A DNA stretch of 64,000 bases from Kluyvera ascorbata ATCC 33433 (GCF_000735365.1 NZ_JMPL01000012.1:1-64000); one strand, 5' to 3'. Shown: positions 16,300-26,247, counted from the first letter of the stretch. Translations and numbers: made by a program. The notes: a model not told the origin generated them from the sequence alone.

Positions 16300-16689
16300 A
16301 TGATCCAATATTTTTCTGAAAAAAACACCCTTGAGAATAGAGCATTGCAAATATGGCAAATTCTTATCGGATTCGCTTATGAACGTAAGATAACTACATA
16401 TGGAGAGATTGCTAATATTCTTGGTTATAAAGGTGCAGGTACGCTGGATCGCCAGCTAGGGCATATTCTTCACTTTTGTGCTCAAAACAAATTACCGCCA
16501 TTAAGTGTATTGGTTGTAAATTCTGAGACAGGATTACCTGGAGATGGATTTGATACGACAGGTGACTTACATAAACAGAGAGAAAAAGTATTTAATTTTG
16601 ACTGGTTTGATATTATCCCGCCAACACCAACTGAGTTTGCTTCAGCGTGGAAAATAGCAGAACAAAATGGCTTTAGTGTTCACTCATAA
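16300..16689 (+). CDS. Alkyltransferase-like (MGMT/ATL-type) DNA-binding protein, tentative
   Basis: A 129-residue protein whose core (LQIWQILIGFAYERKITTYG, then EIANILGYKGAGTLDRQLGH) lines up with the winged-helix domain of O6-alkylguanine transferases and ATL proteins such as E. coli YbaZ, which share IWQI...TTYG.A.../GY...R.VG. The region that should hold the PCHR or PWHR active-site motif reads LSVLVVNSETGLPG instead, so it cannot transfer alkyl groups to Cys. The ATG at 16300 has GAAGAGG in front; the frame continues up to 16171 but without a ribosome site. The AT-rich base use suggests transfer. Role unknown; binding of DNA is inferred. Confidence 0.55.
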   Translation: MIQYFSEKNTLENRALQIWQILIGFAYERKITTYGEIANILGYKGAGTLDRQLGHILHFCAQNKLPPLSVLVVNSETGLPGDGFDTTGDLHKQREKVFNFDWFDIIPPTPTEFASAWKIAEQNGFSVHS

Positions 16690-16781
16690 CAACTCGATGA
16701 AATTGATAGCAATGCTCCCAACTTACTGATTAGTTGTATCAACCCAAGTTTAAGTTGAGAAACCTGGTAGATAGGACAGGA

Positions 16782-17420
16782 TCAAACCGGATTGTCTGGT
16801 GCAGGCGAAGTCCGTAGCAAATGCGTAGCAATCCCCCATTGCAGCGCCGTACATTTCCCCTCATCCAGCTCAAAAACAGAGTAGCTCGCGTTAGGTTGGG
16901 AATAGCGGGGGAAATTATCAATATTGCCTTCTTTCAGCATTGCCAGCACGCCCTGAAGAATATGCCCATGGGAAACAAGACATATCGTCTGGTGTTCTGC
17001 CGCGTTCTGTATATGCTGCAAGAAGTACATAAGACGTCGGGTCGCCGTCAGCAAAGATTCACCACCGGGTGGGCAGTACTTAGCATCAAGCCGAAATAAC
17101 GCCTCAGCTTCATTGGGATAATGGCGAATTAAATCAGCTGAGTACATCCCTTCAAAGTGACCAAATCCCTGCTCTTTTAGCGCAGCTTCCGCCAACAGCG
17201 GGCAGCAGAGTCCCTCAGCAAGACTCAGCCCCATTTGCCACGCGCGTCCCAGTGGAGAGGCGTAAATACGGTCGATGGGGTACGCTTTTTCCAAAAGCGC
17301 TTCCAGTAACAATGACGTTTCACGCTGTCCGCGCGGCGTTAACGGGCTATCGCTATGCCCCTGAATGATCCCATCATTATTCCATTGCGTTTCGGCGTGC
17401 CTTACCAATATGACTCTCAT
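16782..17420 (-). CDS. Histidine phosphatase family protein
   Basis: A 212-residue branch-1 histidine phosphatase (phosphoglycerate mutase-like). The catalytic Arg-His is at residues 7-8 (RHAETQWN), the second basic site in YASPLGRA, the acid in EQGFGHFEG and the second His in LVSHGHILQG. Family members act as phosphatases on small metabolites; the substrate here cannot be told. The ATG at 17420 gives the family start MRVILVRHAE. The gene ends the same-strand pair behind the diguanylate cyclase, 13 bases apart. Confidence 0.85.
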   Translation of the reverse strand: MRVILVRHAETQWNNDGIIQGHSDSPLTPRGQRETSLLLEALLEKAYPIDRIYASPLGRAWQMGLSLAEGLCCPLLAEAALKEQGFGHFEGMYSADLIRHYPNEAEALFRLDAKYCPPGGESLLTATRRLMYFLQHIQNAAEHQTICLVSHGHILQGVLAMLKEGNIDNFPRYSQPNASYSVFELDEGKCTALQWGIATHLLRTSPAPDNPV

Positions 17421-17433
17421 CGTAAAAAATGCA

Positions 17434-19215
17434 TTACCCCGCCAGCGACCCAAAACTCACAATCCGCGACCTACCCAGCTCCTTCGCCCGATACAGCGCC
17501 ACGTCCGCGGCACGCAGCAGGTTATCGCTCTGGGCGTGCTGCGGGTAGCTTGCCACGCCGATGGAAACGTCCACGTGGCCAATCTCCGCGCCGCTAAAGC
17601 GTAGCACCAGTTCACGCACGCCGTCGAAAATCTCGCGGGCGATGCGGTTAGCACCGTCGTCATCCATATCGTAGAGCAGCACCAGAAACTCTTCGCCGCC
17701 GTAGCGGAACGCCATGCCGCGGTCGTGCACTACACGCTGAATGGTGGAGGCGACGCTTTTAATCACGCCGTCACCCGCCTCGTGGCCGAAGCGGTCATTG
17801 ATGTTTTTGAAGTGGTCGATGTCAATCATCAGGCAGCTTATCGGATCATCATTACGGACCGCGAGCCCCATCTGCGTCCGCAAAGTATCCTCCAGATGGT
17901 GACGGTTACGCAGGCCGGTCAGCGGGTCGTAGAGCGCTTTTTCCAGTAACGCATCGCGCAGGCGCTGGTTAGCTAACGCCAGGCCAAGCGCTTCTGCCAT
18001 CAGCTCCAGGTAAGCCCGGGAAGGCGTGGTTTCTTCGTTGAGATTCTGGAAAGAGAGCAGGCCGATGGCCTCGCCCTGGGCAATCAACGGCACGCACAGC
18101 GTATGGTCAAGACACGATTCAGGGAGGTGGTAGCAACCGATATCCGGCTCGCCGTGTACCGGCGGGTGGCTTTGCCCGCGGCGCACCGCCCAGCACTCAT
18201 CCGGATGGAACGGCGTCGGTTCGCCCTGTGGCGATAGCCAGGAGGCCACGCAGCGCATCTGCCACGGGTCTTTGTCGAGGATATAGAGCCTTCCCGCTAC
18301 CCCTGGCGCAATATTGGGGGCGAAGAGTTCCGCCACGTTCACCACGTCGTCAAAACACTCGCACCCTTGTAGGCGCTGAGTCATGCGCGCCAGCAGTTCA
18401 CGTATCGCCCAGTCGGCATCGCGCTGCCGTTCAAGCTGCTGTCGCACCAGGCCGTTTTCGCGGAAAATGCGGATCGCCTGTGCCATATCGCCGATTTCAT
18501 CAATCTGTTTAAAGTTCGGCGTATCAACGGCGTAGTCCTGAGAGGCCAGTCGATGCACCACATCGCTGAGCCGCACCACCGGGCGCAGCACGCGGCGTTT
18601 TAAAATAAAGCCGAGGACAAATAAAAATAGCAGCGCCGTCAGCCCGACCATCACTTCGGATAGCGTGCGCAGGATGCGGGAGTCGCGGGTTGCTTCCTGA
18701 ACCGCACGCAACGCACGAGTATCAAGCATCTGGCGGAAATGATCCATGCGCTCCTGCGCACGGTCGAGCTCCTGCTCGTAGATTTTGCCATACAGCAGCG
18801 AGACGGCAATCGGTGCCTCCTCATGCGCTAAGTTGGCAAGCGCGGTTTGTTGTTCGTCCTGAAGGCCATCGACAATCTGTAGCCCTTCATGCAGCAACAC
18901 CAGCTCTTCACCCGTCGCACCAGCATCTTTGAGTTTCGACAGGCGCTGTTCAATCTCCACCTGCTGCTTTTCCCGCTGGTGATATTCGCTCAGCACCTCA
19001 GGGTCTTTATTCACCACGTACAGACGAGCCAGGTCAGAGAGCGACCAGGCATTGCTCTCAATTTCATCCGTCAACCGATCGAACACCAGACGCTGCTGCA
19101 CCGCCTGCCGTTCGGCGTTATCCGCGCTGGAGGCCATCAGCATGACGATACCGGAAACAATCGTCAGGCATACCGTTGCGCCGTAGGCCCAGTTGGTTAT
19201 TGTGGCAATTCTCAC
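17434..19215 (-). CDS. Membrane diguanylate cyclase (HAMP-GAF-GGDEF)
   Basis: A 593-residue sensor that should make cyclic di-GMP. Order: membrane helix (about 8-30), periplasmic coiled region (30-180), second helix (about 185-205), HAMP linker, a GAF-like domain (about 280-420) and a GGDEF domain (430-590) with the active loop RYGGEEF and metal-binding DIDHFKNIND. The usual RxxD inhibitory site five residues before GGEEF is not present. The start is GTG at 19215, seven bases after AAGGAA; the frame extends ten codons further without a ribosome site. It would set motility against adhesion, together with CheV-type chemotaxis elsewhere. Confidence 0.88.
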   Translation of the reverse strand: MRIATITNWAYGATVCLTIVSGIVMLMASSADNAERQAVQQRLVFDRLTDEIESNAWSLSDLARLYVVNKDPEVLSEYHQREKQQVEIEQRLSKLKDAGATGEELVLLHEGLQIVDGLQDEQQTALANLAHEEAPIAVSLLYGKIYEQELDRAQERMDHFRQMLDTRALRAVQEATRDSRILRTLSEVMVGLTALLFLFVLGFILKRRVLRPVVRLSDVVHRLASQDYAVDTPNFKQIDEIGDMAQAIRIFRENGLVRQQLERQRDADWAIRELLARMTQRLQGCECFDDVVNVAELFAPNIAPGVAGRLYILDKDPWQMRCVASWLSPQGEPTPFHPDECWAVRRGQSHPPVHGEPDIGCYHLPESCLDHTLCVPLIAQGEAIGLLSFQNLNEETTPSRAYLELMAEALGLALANQRLRDALLEKALYDPLTGLRNRHHLEDTLRTQMGLAVRNDDPISCLMIDIDHFKNINDRFGHEAGDGVIKSVASTIQRVVHDRGMAFRYGGEEFLVLLYDMDDDGANRIAREIFDGVRELVLRFSGAEIGHVDVSIGVASYPQHAQSDNLLRAADVALYRAKELGRSRIVSFGSLAG

Positions 19216-19292
19216 CTGTCGGTTCCTTCTATAACCTGAAATCACGGGGCATGATTGAAATTATAGGAAACGCCTGATTTCTCGTGAGAATA

Positions 19293-19317
19293 AAAAGGCG
19301 ACCTCAGGCCGCCTTTT
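19293..19317 (-). terminator. Rho-independent terminator of the AI-2E family gene
   Basis: On the minus strand AAAAGGCGGCC-TGA-GGTCGCCTTTT forms an 11-base stem with one G-U pair and a three-base loop, followed by T residues. It lies 16 bases after the stop of the permease gene. Confidence 0.8.
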
Positions 19318-19332
19318 GCTATTTCGTGATCA

Positions 19333-20442
19333 TCATACCTCGGGCGGATTCTTGCCCTCTTCGATAAATTCTTCGTCAAGCCCCTCCACATTCCCCGCGT
19401 GGTCACGCCCGGAGAAGAGATTCCAGCAGGCGAGGAACAGCGCGGCGATAAGCGGCCCTATCACAAAGCCGTTAATACCGTAAATTTCCATGCCGCCAAT
19501 GGTGGTGATAAGAATCAGGTAATCCGGCATTTTGGTGTCTTTCCCCACCAGCAGCGGACGCAGAATGTTGTCCACCAGCCCAACAATAATCACGAAGAAG
19601 CCGACGATAAACAGCCCCTGCCACACCTGCTGGGTAGCAAAGAGGAAAATCGCTGCCGGCACCCAGATAATCGCCGAGCCCACGGCAGGCACCAGAGAGA
19701 GGAAGGCCATCAGCGCCCCCCACAGTACGCTGCCGTCAATGCCGACAATGGCGAAGGCAATGCCGCCGAGCGTCCCCTGCACCACCGCGACCACCGCCGT
19801 GCCCTTGACCGTTGCTCGTGTTACGCCAACAAACTTGGCAAACAGGTGCTGCTTCACAAAATCAGTTAGCGGGAGTGAGTCGAGGATCTGGCGCACCAGA
19901 TACGGCCCGTCTTTCAGTAAGAAGAACAGCAGGTAGAGCATGATGCCGAAGCTGATAGCAAAACCGAAGGTGCCTTTACCAATCAGGAACGCGCTTCCGG
20001 CGAGGTACTGCCCACCGGCCAGCGCCACCTCGGAGAGTTTTTTCTGGATTTGGGCGACGTTATCCAGGTTGTGCTCTATCAGAAATCCGCGCGCCCAGTG
20101 CGGAAGATGGGAAAAGAGGCTGGCTATCACCTGCGGGAAGCGCGTGTTGTTCTCCTGTAGCTTGGTGTAAACCACATTCAGTTCGAGCGCAAGCGAGGAG
20201 AGGATCACCATTAGTGGAATAAAAACGATCAGACAGATAATGCCGATAGTCAGCAGCGAGGCCAGTCCGTTACGATCGCCCAGTGCGCTGCGCAGTTTGT
20301 TTTTCACCGGGTTAAAGACAACGGTGAGGATCGCGGCCCACAGAATCGCGGAAAAGTACGGCGACAATACATCAAAGAATGCCCAGGTCACGAGCGCGAG
20401 AATGAAAATGAAAAAGCCTTTGGTCAATCCGTTAAAACGCAT
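19333..20442 (-). CDS. AI-2E family (PerM/TqsA/YdiK-like) membrane permease
   Basis: A 369-residue membrane protein with about eight helices in the 2-5-1 type layout of the AI-2E family: two helices at 8-55, a third at 60-85, a soluble stretch of about 90 residues, then a cluster from 155 to 345. The family motifs LSLVPAVGSAIIWVPAAIF and ILRPLLVGKDTKMP are present. Relatives export autoinducer-2 or act as Na/H antiporters; I cannot assign a substrate. The tail is acidic (EGLDEEFIEEGK). It is divergent from the Nudix gene. Confidence 0.85.
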   Translation of the reverse strand: MRFNGLTKGFFIFILALVTWAFFDVLSPYFSAILWAAILTVVFNPVKNKLRSALGDRNGLASLLTIGIICLIVFIPLMVILSSLALELNVVYTKLQENNTRFPQVIASLFSHLPHWARGFLIEHNLDNVAQIQKKLSEVALAGGQYLAGSAFLIGKGTFGFAISFGIMLYLLFFLLKDGPYLVRQILDSLPLTDFVKQHLFAKFVGVTRATVKGTAVVAVVQGTLGGIAFAIVGIDGSVLWGALMAFLSLVPAVGSAIIWVPAAIFLFATQQVWQGLFIVGFFVIIVGLVDNILRPLLVGKDTKMPDYLILITTIGGMEIYGINGFVIGPLIAALFLACWNLFSGRDHAGNVEGLDEEFIEEGKNPPEV

Positions 20443-20612
20443 TAGTGAGTCCTGTTGCGGGGAAACTGTCTCGACTATAGAAGCGTTTAGCCGGATTTAC
20501 CAGGTAACAATGAAGCAACATTTCATTCTCCCTAACGCACGAGTAACCGCGCCAGGTATCCTACAAAGACCGTTTTCCGGCACACTTACCGGAAGACACA
20601 ACGGGAGGAAGC

Positions 20613-21242
20613 ATGTCAGAAGTACTCAACGAGAACGAACTAACGCTTATTGCCCAACGCCTGCAGGCGCTTGCCCAGACCGGGCTAACCTACACCAGGG
20701 ACGTCTACGACCGCGAACGCTATGAAGACCTGATGGGAATTGCAGAACGATTATTAACCGCGCGTTTTGATCTCCCCGTAGAAACGCTGCAAAACCTGCA
20801 TAAAGTAGATACCGGCTATGCCACGCCGAAAACCGACGTCCGCGCGATTATTCTGCATGAAGGCAAGCTGTTGATGGTGCAGGAAGCCGACGATAAAGGC
20901 TGGAGCCTGCCGGGCGGCTGGGCTGATATTGGCGATAGCCCTACGAAAGCGGTGGAGCGTGAAGTGCGCGAAGAGACCGGGCTTGAGGTGAAAGTGAGCC
21001 GTCTGCTCGGCGTGTGGGATCGCAATCAGCATGGCCACCCGCCTTACCCCTGGCATGTCTACAAGCTGATTTTCCTGTGCGAGACGCTGGGCGGCGAGCT
21101 TGCCGTCAGCCATGAATCGTTGGATGTCGCTTACGTTGACCCACACAATCTGCCGCCGCTCTCCCTGACGCGCATCGTGCCGGAAGAGATCCACGCCAGT
21201 ATCCGTAGCGTGCACGAAAATAAGCCTACGTGGTGCGATTAA
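20613..21242 (+). CDS. Nudix hydrolase with N-terminal Nudix_N domain
   Basis: A 209-residue protein with a helical N-terminal domain (about 1-65, the Nudix_N type) and a Nudix fold after it. The Nudix box is G102-x5-D108-x7-REVREETGL(116-124), with the usual first Glu replaced by Asp. Such proteins are commonly ADP-ribose or nucleotide-sugar pyrophosphatases; substrate not known. The ATG follows GGGAGGAAGC. It ends at a strong terminator shared with nuoN. Confidence 0.85.
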   Translation: MSEVLNENELTLIAQRLQALAQTGLTYTRDVYDRERYEDLMGIAERLLTARFDLPVETLQNLHKVDTGYATPKTDVRAIILHEGKLLMVQEADDKGWSLPGGWADIGDSPTKAVEREVREETGLEVKVSRLLGVWDRNQHGHPPYPWHVYKLIFLCETLGGELAVSHESLDVAYVDPHNLPPLSLTRIVPEEIHASIRSVHENKPTWCD

Positions 21243-21265
21243 GCTTGTGAGAACCATCCGGCAAT

Positions 21266-21292
21266 AAAAAACCCCGCATCGCGGGGTTTTTT
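21266..21292. terminator. Bidirectional terminator between Nudix gene and nuoN
   Basis: AAAAAACCCCGC-atc-GCGGGGTTTTTT is a perfect stem with A/T runs on both sides, so it can end transcripts of the Nudix gene and of the nuo operon. Confidence 0.9.
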
Positions 21293-21310
21293 CACATCGG
21301 TAACGATGGA

Positions 21311-22768
21311 TTACATCAACGGCATCGCTTTCTGCACAATGCTAATCAGCGGCTGCGGATAAATACCCAGCACCAGCACCAGCAGTGCGGAGATAAGCAC
21401 CACGATACCGCCCGCGCTGTACTGCCAGTTAGACGGCGCATCGCGGTTTGGTTTTTCCGGTGCGCTCAGGTACAGGCTCACCGCAACGCGCAGATAGTAG
21501 TAGAGGCCAATCGCGGAACCAACCACCACCGCGCCAACCAGCCACCACAGGTGCGCCTGGACACCGACGGCCAACACGTAGAACTTACCGATAAAGCCAA
21601 GGGTCATCGGGATACCGGCCAGAGACAGCATCATCACGGTCATCACGGCGGCCAGAATCGGACGGTGCCAGAACAGACCACGGTAGGAGTACAGAGAATC
21701 TGCATCAGGGCCACGGTATGGGCTCGACATCAGGCTGACAACGCCGAATGCGCCGAGGCTGCTGAACAGATAACCCGCCAGATAAACGCCAACGGCTTCC
21801 ATCGACATCTCGCCGCTGTGCAGCGCAATCAGCGCCACCAGCAGGTAACCGAGGTGAGAAATGGAGGAGTAACCGAGCAGACGTTTGATATTGGTCTGGC
21901 TCAGCGCCATCAGGTTACCGAAGATGATGGAGGCGAAGGCGATGAGGCCCAGCACCACGCGTACCGCTTCGCTATCGCCAACCGGCGCGTACAGGAACAG
22001 ACGCATCACGACACCGAAGATAGCAATCTTGCTGGCGGTAGCCAGGAAGGTAGATACCGGCGCAGGCGCACCCTGATAAACGTCCGGCGTCCACAGGTGG
22101 AACGGTACCAGAGACAGTTTAAAGCCGAGGCCAACAATCATCATCCCCAGGCCTGCCAGCAGCAGCGGTTCGTGCAGCATGTTGTCGCTGAGGCTCTTAC
22201 CGAGCGCCAGGAACGACAGGTCACCGGACTGCGCATACAGCAGCGCCATACCGAACAACAGGAACGACGATGCGGCGGCGGACAGAATGGTGTACTTGAT
22301 GCTCGCTTCCAGAGAACGTTTCTGGCGGAACGCGTAACCAATCAGACCAAACAACGGCAGGGAAATCAGTTCAATACCGAGGAACAGCGCCGCCAGGTGG
22401 TTGGCGTTCGCCAGCAGAATGCCACCCAGCGCCGCAATCAGCACCAGCAGGTAGAACTCTTCTTTGTTGTCGGTATAGCCCTCAAGCCACGGATAGGCAA
22501 AGGTACAGGTCGCAAGGCTCGCCAGCAGCACCAGGCCAGTGTAAAGCATCGCGTAAGCGTCAACGCGCATCAGCGGCGTGACGTCCATTGCACCACCCTG
22601 GCCAACAAACCAGAGCGAGACCAGCGCGGCGTTAAGACCAATGACCGACAGCGTGGCATTGAGGAAGTGATTGCGTCGCCACGCAATGGAGAGCATCACA
22701 ACCACCACCGTCAAGCCGACGATCAGCAGCGGTAATAGCGCGATCAGTTGTTGTGGAGTTATTGTCAT
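21311..22768 (-). CDS. nuoN: NuoN, complex I membrane subunit N
   Basis: A 485-residue, about 14-helix antiporter-like subunit of NADH:quinone oxidoreductase. It belongs to the proton-pumping arm with NuoL and NuoM. The conserved Lys-bearing helices are seen in [22 protein letters not shown] and in [22 protein letters not shown]. Length equals E. coli NuoN. It is the last gene of the operon, six bases after nuoM, and is followed by the strong terminator. Confidence 0.97.
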   Translation of the reverse strand: MTITPQQLIALLPLLIVGLTVVVVMLSIAWRRNHFLNATLSVIGLNAALVSLWFVGQGGAMDVTPLMRVDAYAMLYTGLVLLASLATCTFAYPWLEGYTDNKEEFYLLVLIAALGGILLANANHLAALFLGIELISLPLFGLIGYAFRQKRSLEASIKYTILSAAASSFLLFGMALLYAQSGDLSFLALGKSLSDNMLHEPLLLAGLGMMIVGLGFKLSLVPFHLWTPDVYQGAPAPVSTFLATASKIAIFGVVMRLFLYAPVGDSEAVRVVLGLIAFASIIFGNLMALSQTNIKRLLGYSSISHLGYLLVALIALHSGEMSMEAVGVYLAGYLFSSLGAFGVVSLMSSPYRGPDADSLYSYRGLFWHRPILAAVMTVMMLSLAGIPMTLGFIGKFYVLAVGVQAHLWWLVGAVVVGSAIGLYYYLRVAVSLYLSAPEKPNRDAPSNWQYSAGGIVVLISALLVLVLGIYPQPLISIVQKAMPLM

Positions 22769-22774
22769 GGCGAA

Positions 22775-24304
22775 TTACGGCCTTGTAGTAGAAACAGAAT
22801 TAACAAACCACTGCTGGATGTTACTCATCGCAGAATGTGACGTGTCCAGAATCGGCTGCGGATAGAAGCCCAGCAGAACCAGAAGCACGACCAGCAACAG
22901 GACGATAAACAGCTCGCGCAGCGACATCCCTGGCAGTTCTTTTGCCGCGATTTCACTCTTCGCTTTACCAAAGTACGCACGGTGCAGCATCGCCAGCGAG
23001 TAAACAGAGGCGAACACCAGACCGAAGGTCGAAATCACCGTAATCGTCGGAACGACATGGTAGCTGCCGAACAGGATCATGAATTCGCCGACGAAGTTAC
23101 CAGTACCCGGCATCCCCAGCGTACAGACCGCGAAGAACAGCGACAGCGCAGGCAGCCATTTAATTTTGCTCCACAGACCGCCCATTTGACGCATGTCGCG
23201 GGTATGCAGACGCTCGTAAAGCTGACCACACAGGATGAACAGGCCGGCTGCGGACAGACCGTGCGCAATCATCTGAATGACCGCGCCCTGATACGCCAGC
23301 TGGCTGCCGGTGTAGATAGCAATCAGCACGAAGCCCATGTGGGAAACGGAGGTGTAGGCAATCAGACGTTTGATGTCGTACTGCGTGAACGCCATCCATG
23401 CGCCGTAGAAGATACCAATCACACCCAGCCACATGGCGATAGGCGCGAACTCGGCAGACGCGTTCGGGAACAGCGGCAGCGCGAAGCGCAGCAGACCGTA
23501 GGCCGCGGTTTTCAGCAAGATACCGGCGAGGTCAACGGAACCTGCGGTTGGTGCCTGCGAGTGCGCGTCAGGCAGCCAGCCGTGCAGCGGCACGACAGGC
23601 ATTTTCACCGCGAAGGCGATGAAGAAGCCGAGCATCAGCAGATACTCCACGCCGTGGGACATTGGCGTCTTCAGCAGGTCCTGATAGTCGAAGGTCCATA
23701 CGCCGGTCGCGTTGTGGTGAACGAACACCAGCGCCAGGATGGCAATCAGCATCACCAGACCGCTCGCCTGGGTATAGATGAAGAACTTGGTAGCCGCCGT
23801 GATACGCGTTTTACCGTCGGATGCCTTGTGGCCCCACAGCGCGATCAGGAAGTACATCGGCACCAGCATCATCTCCCAGAAGAAGAAGAACAGGAACATG
23901 TCGATGGCCAGGAACACGCCGATTACGCCGCCCAGGATCCACATCAGGTTGAGGTGGAAGAAGCCCTGGTATTTCTGGATTTCATTCCAGGAACAGAGCA
24001 CCGCCAGCACACCCAGCAGACCGGTCAGGACCACCATCAGCAGCGACAGACCGTCGAGCGCCAGGTGGACGTTGATACCAAAGCGTGGGATCCACGGCAG
24101 AATAAACTCAGACTGCCACTGCGGCAGGCCGGTGGATTGGGTGAGTGAGTAGCCGCCCTGCAGCCACAGCTGCAGGCCAAGCGCCAGCGTCAGTCCCATG
24201 GTAATCAGCGCTATCCAGCGCGGCATCTTCACGCCAAAGCGTTCGGTCTGCCAGCAGAGGAAACCGCCGATAAAGGGAATCAGTATTAGCCAGGGTAATA
24301 ACAT
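22775..24304 (-). CDS. nuoM: NuoM, complex I membrane subunit M
   Basis: A 509-residue antiporter-like proton channel subunit. The essential Glu is in FFWEMMLVPMYFLIALWG and the mid-membrane Lys in FAVKMPVVPLHGWLPDAHSQ. About 14 helices. Separated from nuoL by a 101-base gap that contains a hairpin, unlike most junctions in this operon, which are tight. Confidence 0.97.
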   Translation of the reverse strand: MLLPWLILIPFIGGFLCWQTERFGVKMPRWIALITMGLTLALGLQLWLQGGYSLTQSTGLPQWQSEFILPWIPRFGINVHLALDGLSLLMVVLTGLLGVLAVLCSWNEIQKYQGFFHLNLMWILGGVIGVFLAIDMFLFFFFWEMMLVPMYFLIALWGHKASDGKTRITAATKFFIYTQASGLVMLIAILALVFVHHNATGVWTFDYQDLLKTPMSHGVEYLLMLGFFIAFAVKMPVVPLHGWLPDAHSQAPTAGSVDLAGILLKTAAYGLLRFALPLFPNASAEFAPIAMWLGVIGIFYGAWMAFTQYDIKRLIAYTSVSHMGFVLIAIYTGSQLAYQGAVIQMIAHGLSAAGLFILCGQLYERLHTRDMRQMGGLWSKIKWLPALSLFFAVCTLGMPGTGNFVGEFMILFGSYHVVPTITVISTFGLVFASVYSLAMLHRAYFGKAKSEIAAKELPGMSLRELFIVLLLVVLLVLLGFYPQPILDTSHSAMSNIQQWFVNSVSTTRP

Positions 24305-24379
24305 GGCAATTCATTTCCTTATTAATCTATCCGGAGGCGACAATGCCTACCAGAACAGGAAAACAGCACGACATTTTCA

Positions 24380-24400
24380 TGGGGAGGAAGCTCCTCCCCA
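24380..24400 (-). repeat. Intercistronic hairpin nuoL-nuoM
   Basis: TGGGGAGGA-agc-TCCTCCCCA is a perfect 9-base stem with a three-base loop in the gap between nuoL and nuoM. No U-tract follows. It may slow 3' decay of the upstream message. Confidence 0.6.
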
Positions 24401-24405
24401 ACGAA

Positions 24406-26247
24406 TTAACGCAATACCATCAACAACGCCAGCACCACCACGGCACCGATGCTCATTGACGCAACATACCAGCGCAGGTACCCGTTCTCGCTCAGCACCA
24501 GGCCTTTGCCTGCGAAGCGGGAGAGGATAGCGGGAATGTTCATCAAGGCATTGAGCGGGTCGCGCTTCAGCAGCCAGGCGATGCCAAGGAACGGCTTCAC
24601 GAACACCTTGTCGTACAGCCAGTCAAAGCCCCAGGCGTTATACCACCAGGTCCCCAGCAGACGGCCAGGCGCGCTGTTGGCGATGGAGGTCACCAACGTG
24701 CGTTTGCCCAGCCACAGCCATGCGGCAATCAGGATACCGGCAATCGCTACCACACCTGACGTGATTTCCAGCGTCAGCACGCGGCCATGTTCCAGTTCAG
24801 TCGTCGCCGGCAGTACGCCGTGCAGCGGTGGCACAATCAGCGCGCCGATAAAGGTCGACAGGATCATCAGCACAATCAGCGGCAGGTGGTGGGTAATCCC
24901 CTTCCCTGCGTGCGCGTGGATCTGCTCTTTACCGTGGAAGACGATGAAGATCATACGGAAGGTATAGAGCGAGGTCATGAACGCACCGACCAGGCCCGCT
25001 ACCATCAGATTGATATGACCGTTGGCCATCGCACCGGCAAGGATTTCGTCTTTACTGAAGAAGCCCGCGGTAATCAGCGGCAGCGCGGAGAGCGCGGCAC
25101 CACCGACTAGGAAGCAGGCGTACACCAGCGGAATCGACTTACGCAGGCCACCCATCTTGAAGATGTTCTGTTCATGATGGCAGGCCAGAATCACCGAGCC
25201 GGACGCCAGGAACAGCAGCGCTTTGAAGAACGCGTGAGTCATCAGGTGGAAAATCGCCGCATCCCACGCCTGTACGCCAAGCGCCAGGAACATGTAGCCA
25301 ATCTGGCTCATGGTGGAGTAAGCAAGAACGCGTTTGATGTCGGTTTGTACCAGCGCGGCAAAGCCTGCCAGCACCAGCGTGACCGCCCCAACAATACCGA
25401 CCAGATGCAGCACTTCCGGCGTCAGCAGGAACAGGCCGTGCGTACGCGCAATCAGGTAAACGCCGGCGGTGACCATGGTCGCCGCGTGGATCAGCGCAGA
25501 TACTGGGGTTGGGCCAGCCATCGCGTCTGCAAGCCAGGTCTGCAACGGCAGCTGCGCGGATTTACCAACCGCACCGCCCAGCAGCATCAGGGTTGCCCAC
25601 ATCAGCATGTTGTTGCCTGCCGCGAAGTGCGCCGGCGCCAGTTCAACCATTTCGCGGAAGTTCAGCGTGCCCAGCTCGTTGTAGAGAATGAACAGCGCGA
25701 ACGCCAGGAATACGTCACCGACACGGGTCACAACGAAGGCTTTCATTGCCGCTGCGCCATTCTTCGGATCGGTGTAGTAGAAACCGATCAGCAGATAGGA
25801 GCACAGGCCCACGCCTTCCCAGCCGAGGTACATCAACAGCAGGTTATCGGCCAGCACCAGAACGACCATGCTCGCGATAAACAGGTTGGTGTAGGCGAAG
25901 AAGCGAGAGTAGCCCTCTTCACCGCGCATATACCAGGAGGCGAACATGTGGATCAGGAAGCCCACGCCGGTTACCACGGAGAGCATGGTCAGCGACAGGC
26001 CGTCCAGCACCAGGTTGAAACCGATGTTGAAATCACCGACGGACATCCACGTCCACAGCGGCAGGCTGAACGCCTGCTTGCCGTTGGCGAAGAAGTCGAC
26101 GCCTGCGTACGCGGTCACCAGCGCCGACAGACCAATCGACCCCATCCCTACGGTGGCGGCCAGGTTTTCTGACCAGCGCCCACGGGAGAAGGCCAGCAGA
26201 ACGAAACCAATGAACGGGAAAATAATGGTTAAGGCAAGCATGTTCAT
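24406..26247 (-). CDS. nuoL: NuoL, complex I membrane subunit L
   Basis: A 613-residue subunit at the far end of the membrane arm, with about 16 helices including the long lateral helix region near the C-terminus (around 520-560) that runs along NuoM and NuoN. Motifs: [18 protein letters not shown] with the conserved Glu, and [20 protein letters not shown] with the pumping Lys. The start MNMLALTII matches E. coli. Its ATG overlaps the nuoK stop by four bases. Confidence 0.97.
   Translation of the reverse strand: MNMLALTIIFPFIGFVLLAFSRGRWSENLAATVGMGSIGLSALVTAYAGVDFFANGKQAFSLPLWTWMSVGDFNIGFNLVLDGLSLTMLSVVTGVGFLIHMFASWYMRGEEGYSRFFAYTNLFIASMVVLVLADNLLLMYLGWEGVGLCSYLLIGFYYTDPKNGAAAMKAFVVTRVGDVFLAFALFILYNELGTLNFREMVELAPAHFAAGNNMLMWATLMLLGGAVGKSAQLPLQTWLADAMAGPTPVSALIHAATMVTAGVYLIARTHGLFLLTPEVLHLVGIVGAVTLVLAGFAALVQTDIKRVLAYSTMSQIGYMFLALGVQAWDAAIFHLMTHAFFKALLFLASGSVILACHHEQNIFKMGGLRKSIPLVYACFLVGGAALSALPLITAGFFSKDEILAGAMANGHINLMVAGLVGAFMTSLYTFRMIFIVFHGKEQIHAHAGKGITHHLPLIVLMILSTFIGALIVPPLHGVLPATTELEHGRVLTLEITSGVVAIAGILIAAWLWLGKRTLVTSIANSAPGRLLGTWWYNAWGFDWLYDKVFVKPFLGIAWLLKRDPLNALMNIPAILSRFAGKGLVLSENGYLRWYVASMSIGAVVVLALLMVLR

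Noticed and set aside
22982-24148. 388-codon plus-strand frame antisense to nuoM
   Set aside because: Its product is made of Gln, His, Arg and Glu runs, the usual shadow of a membrane protein gene on the opposite strand.
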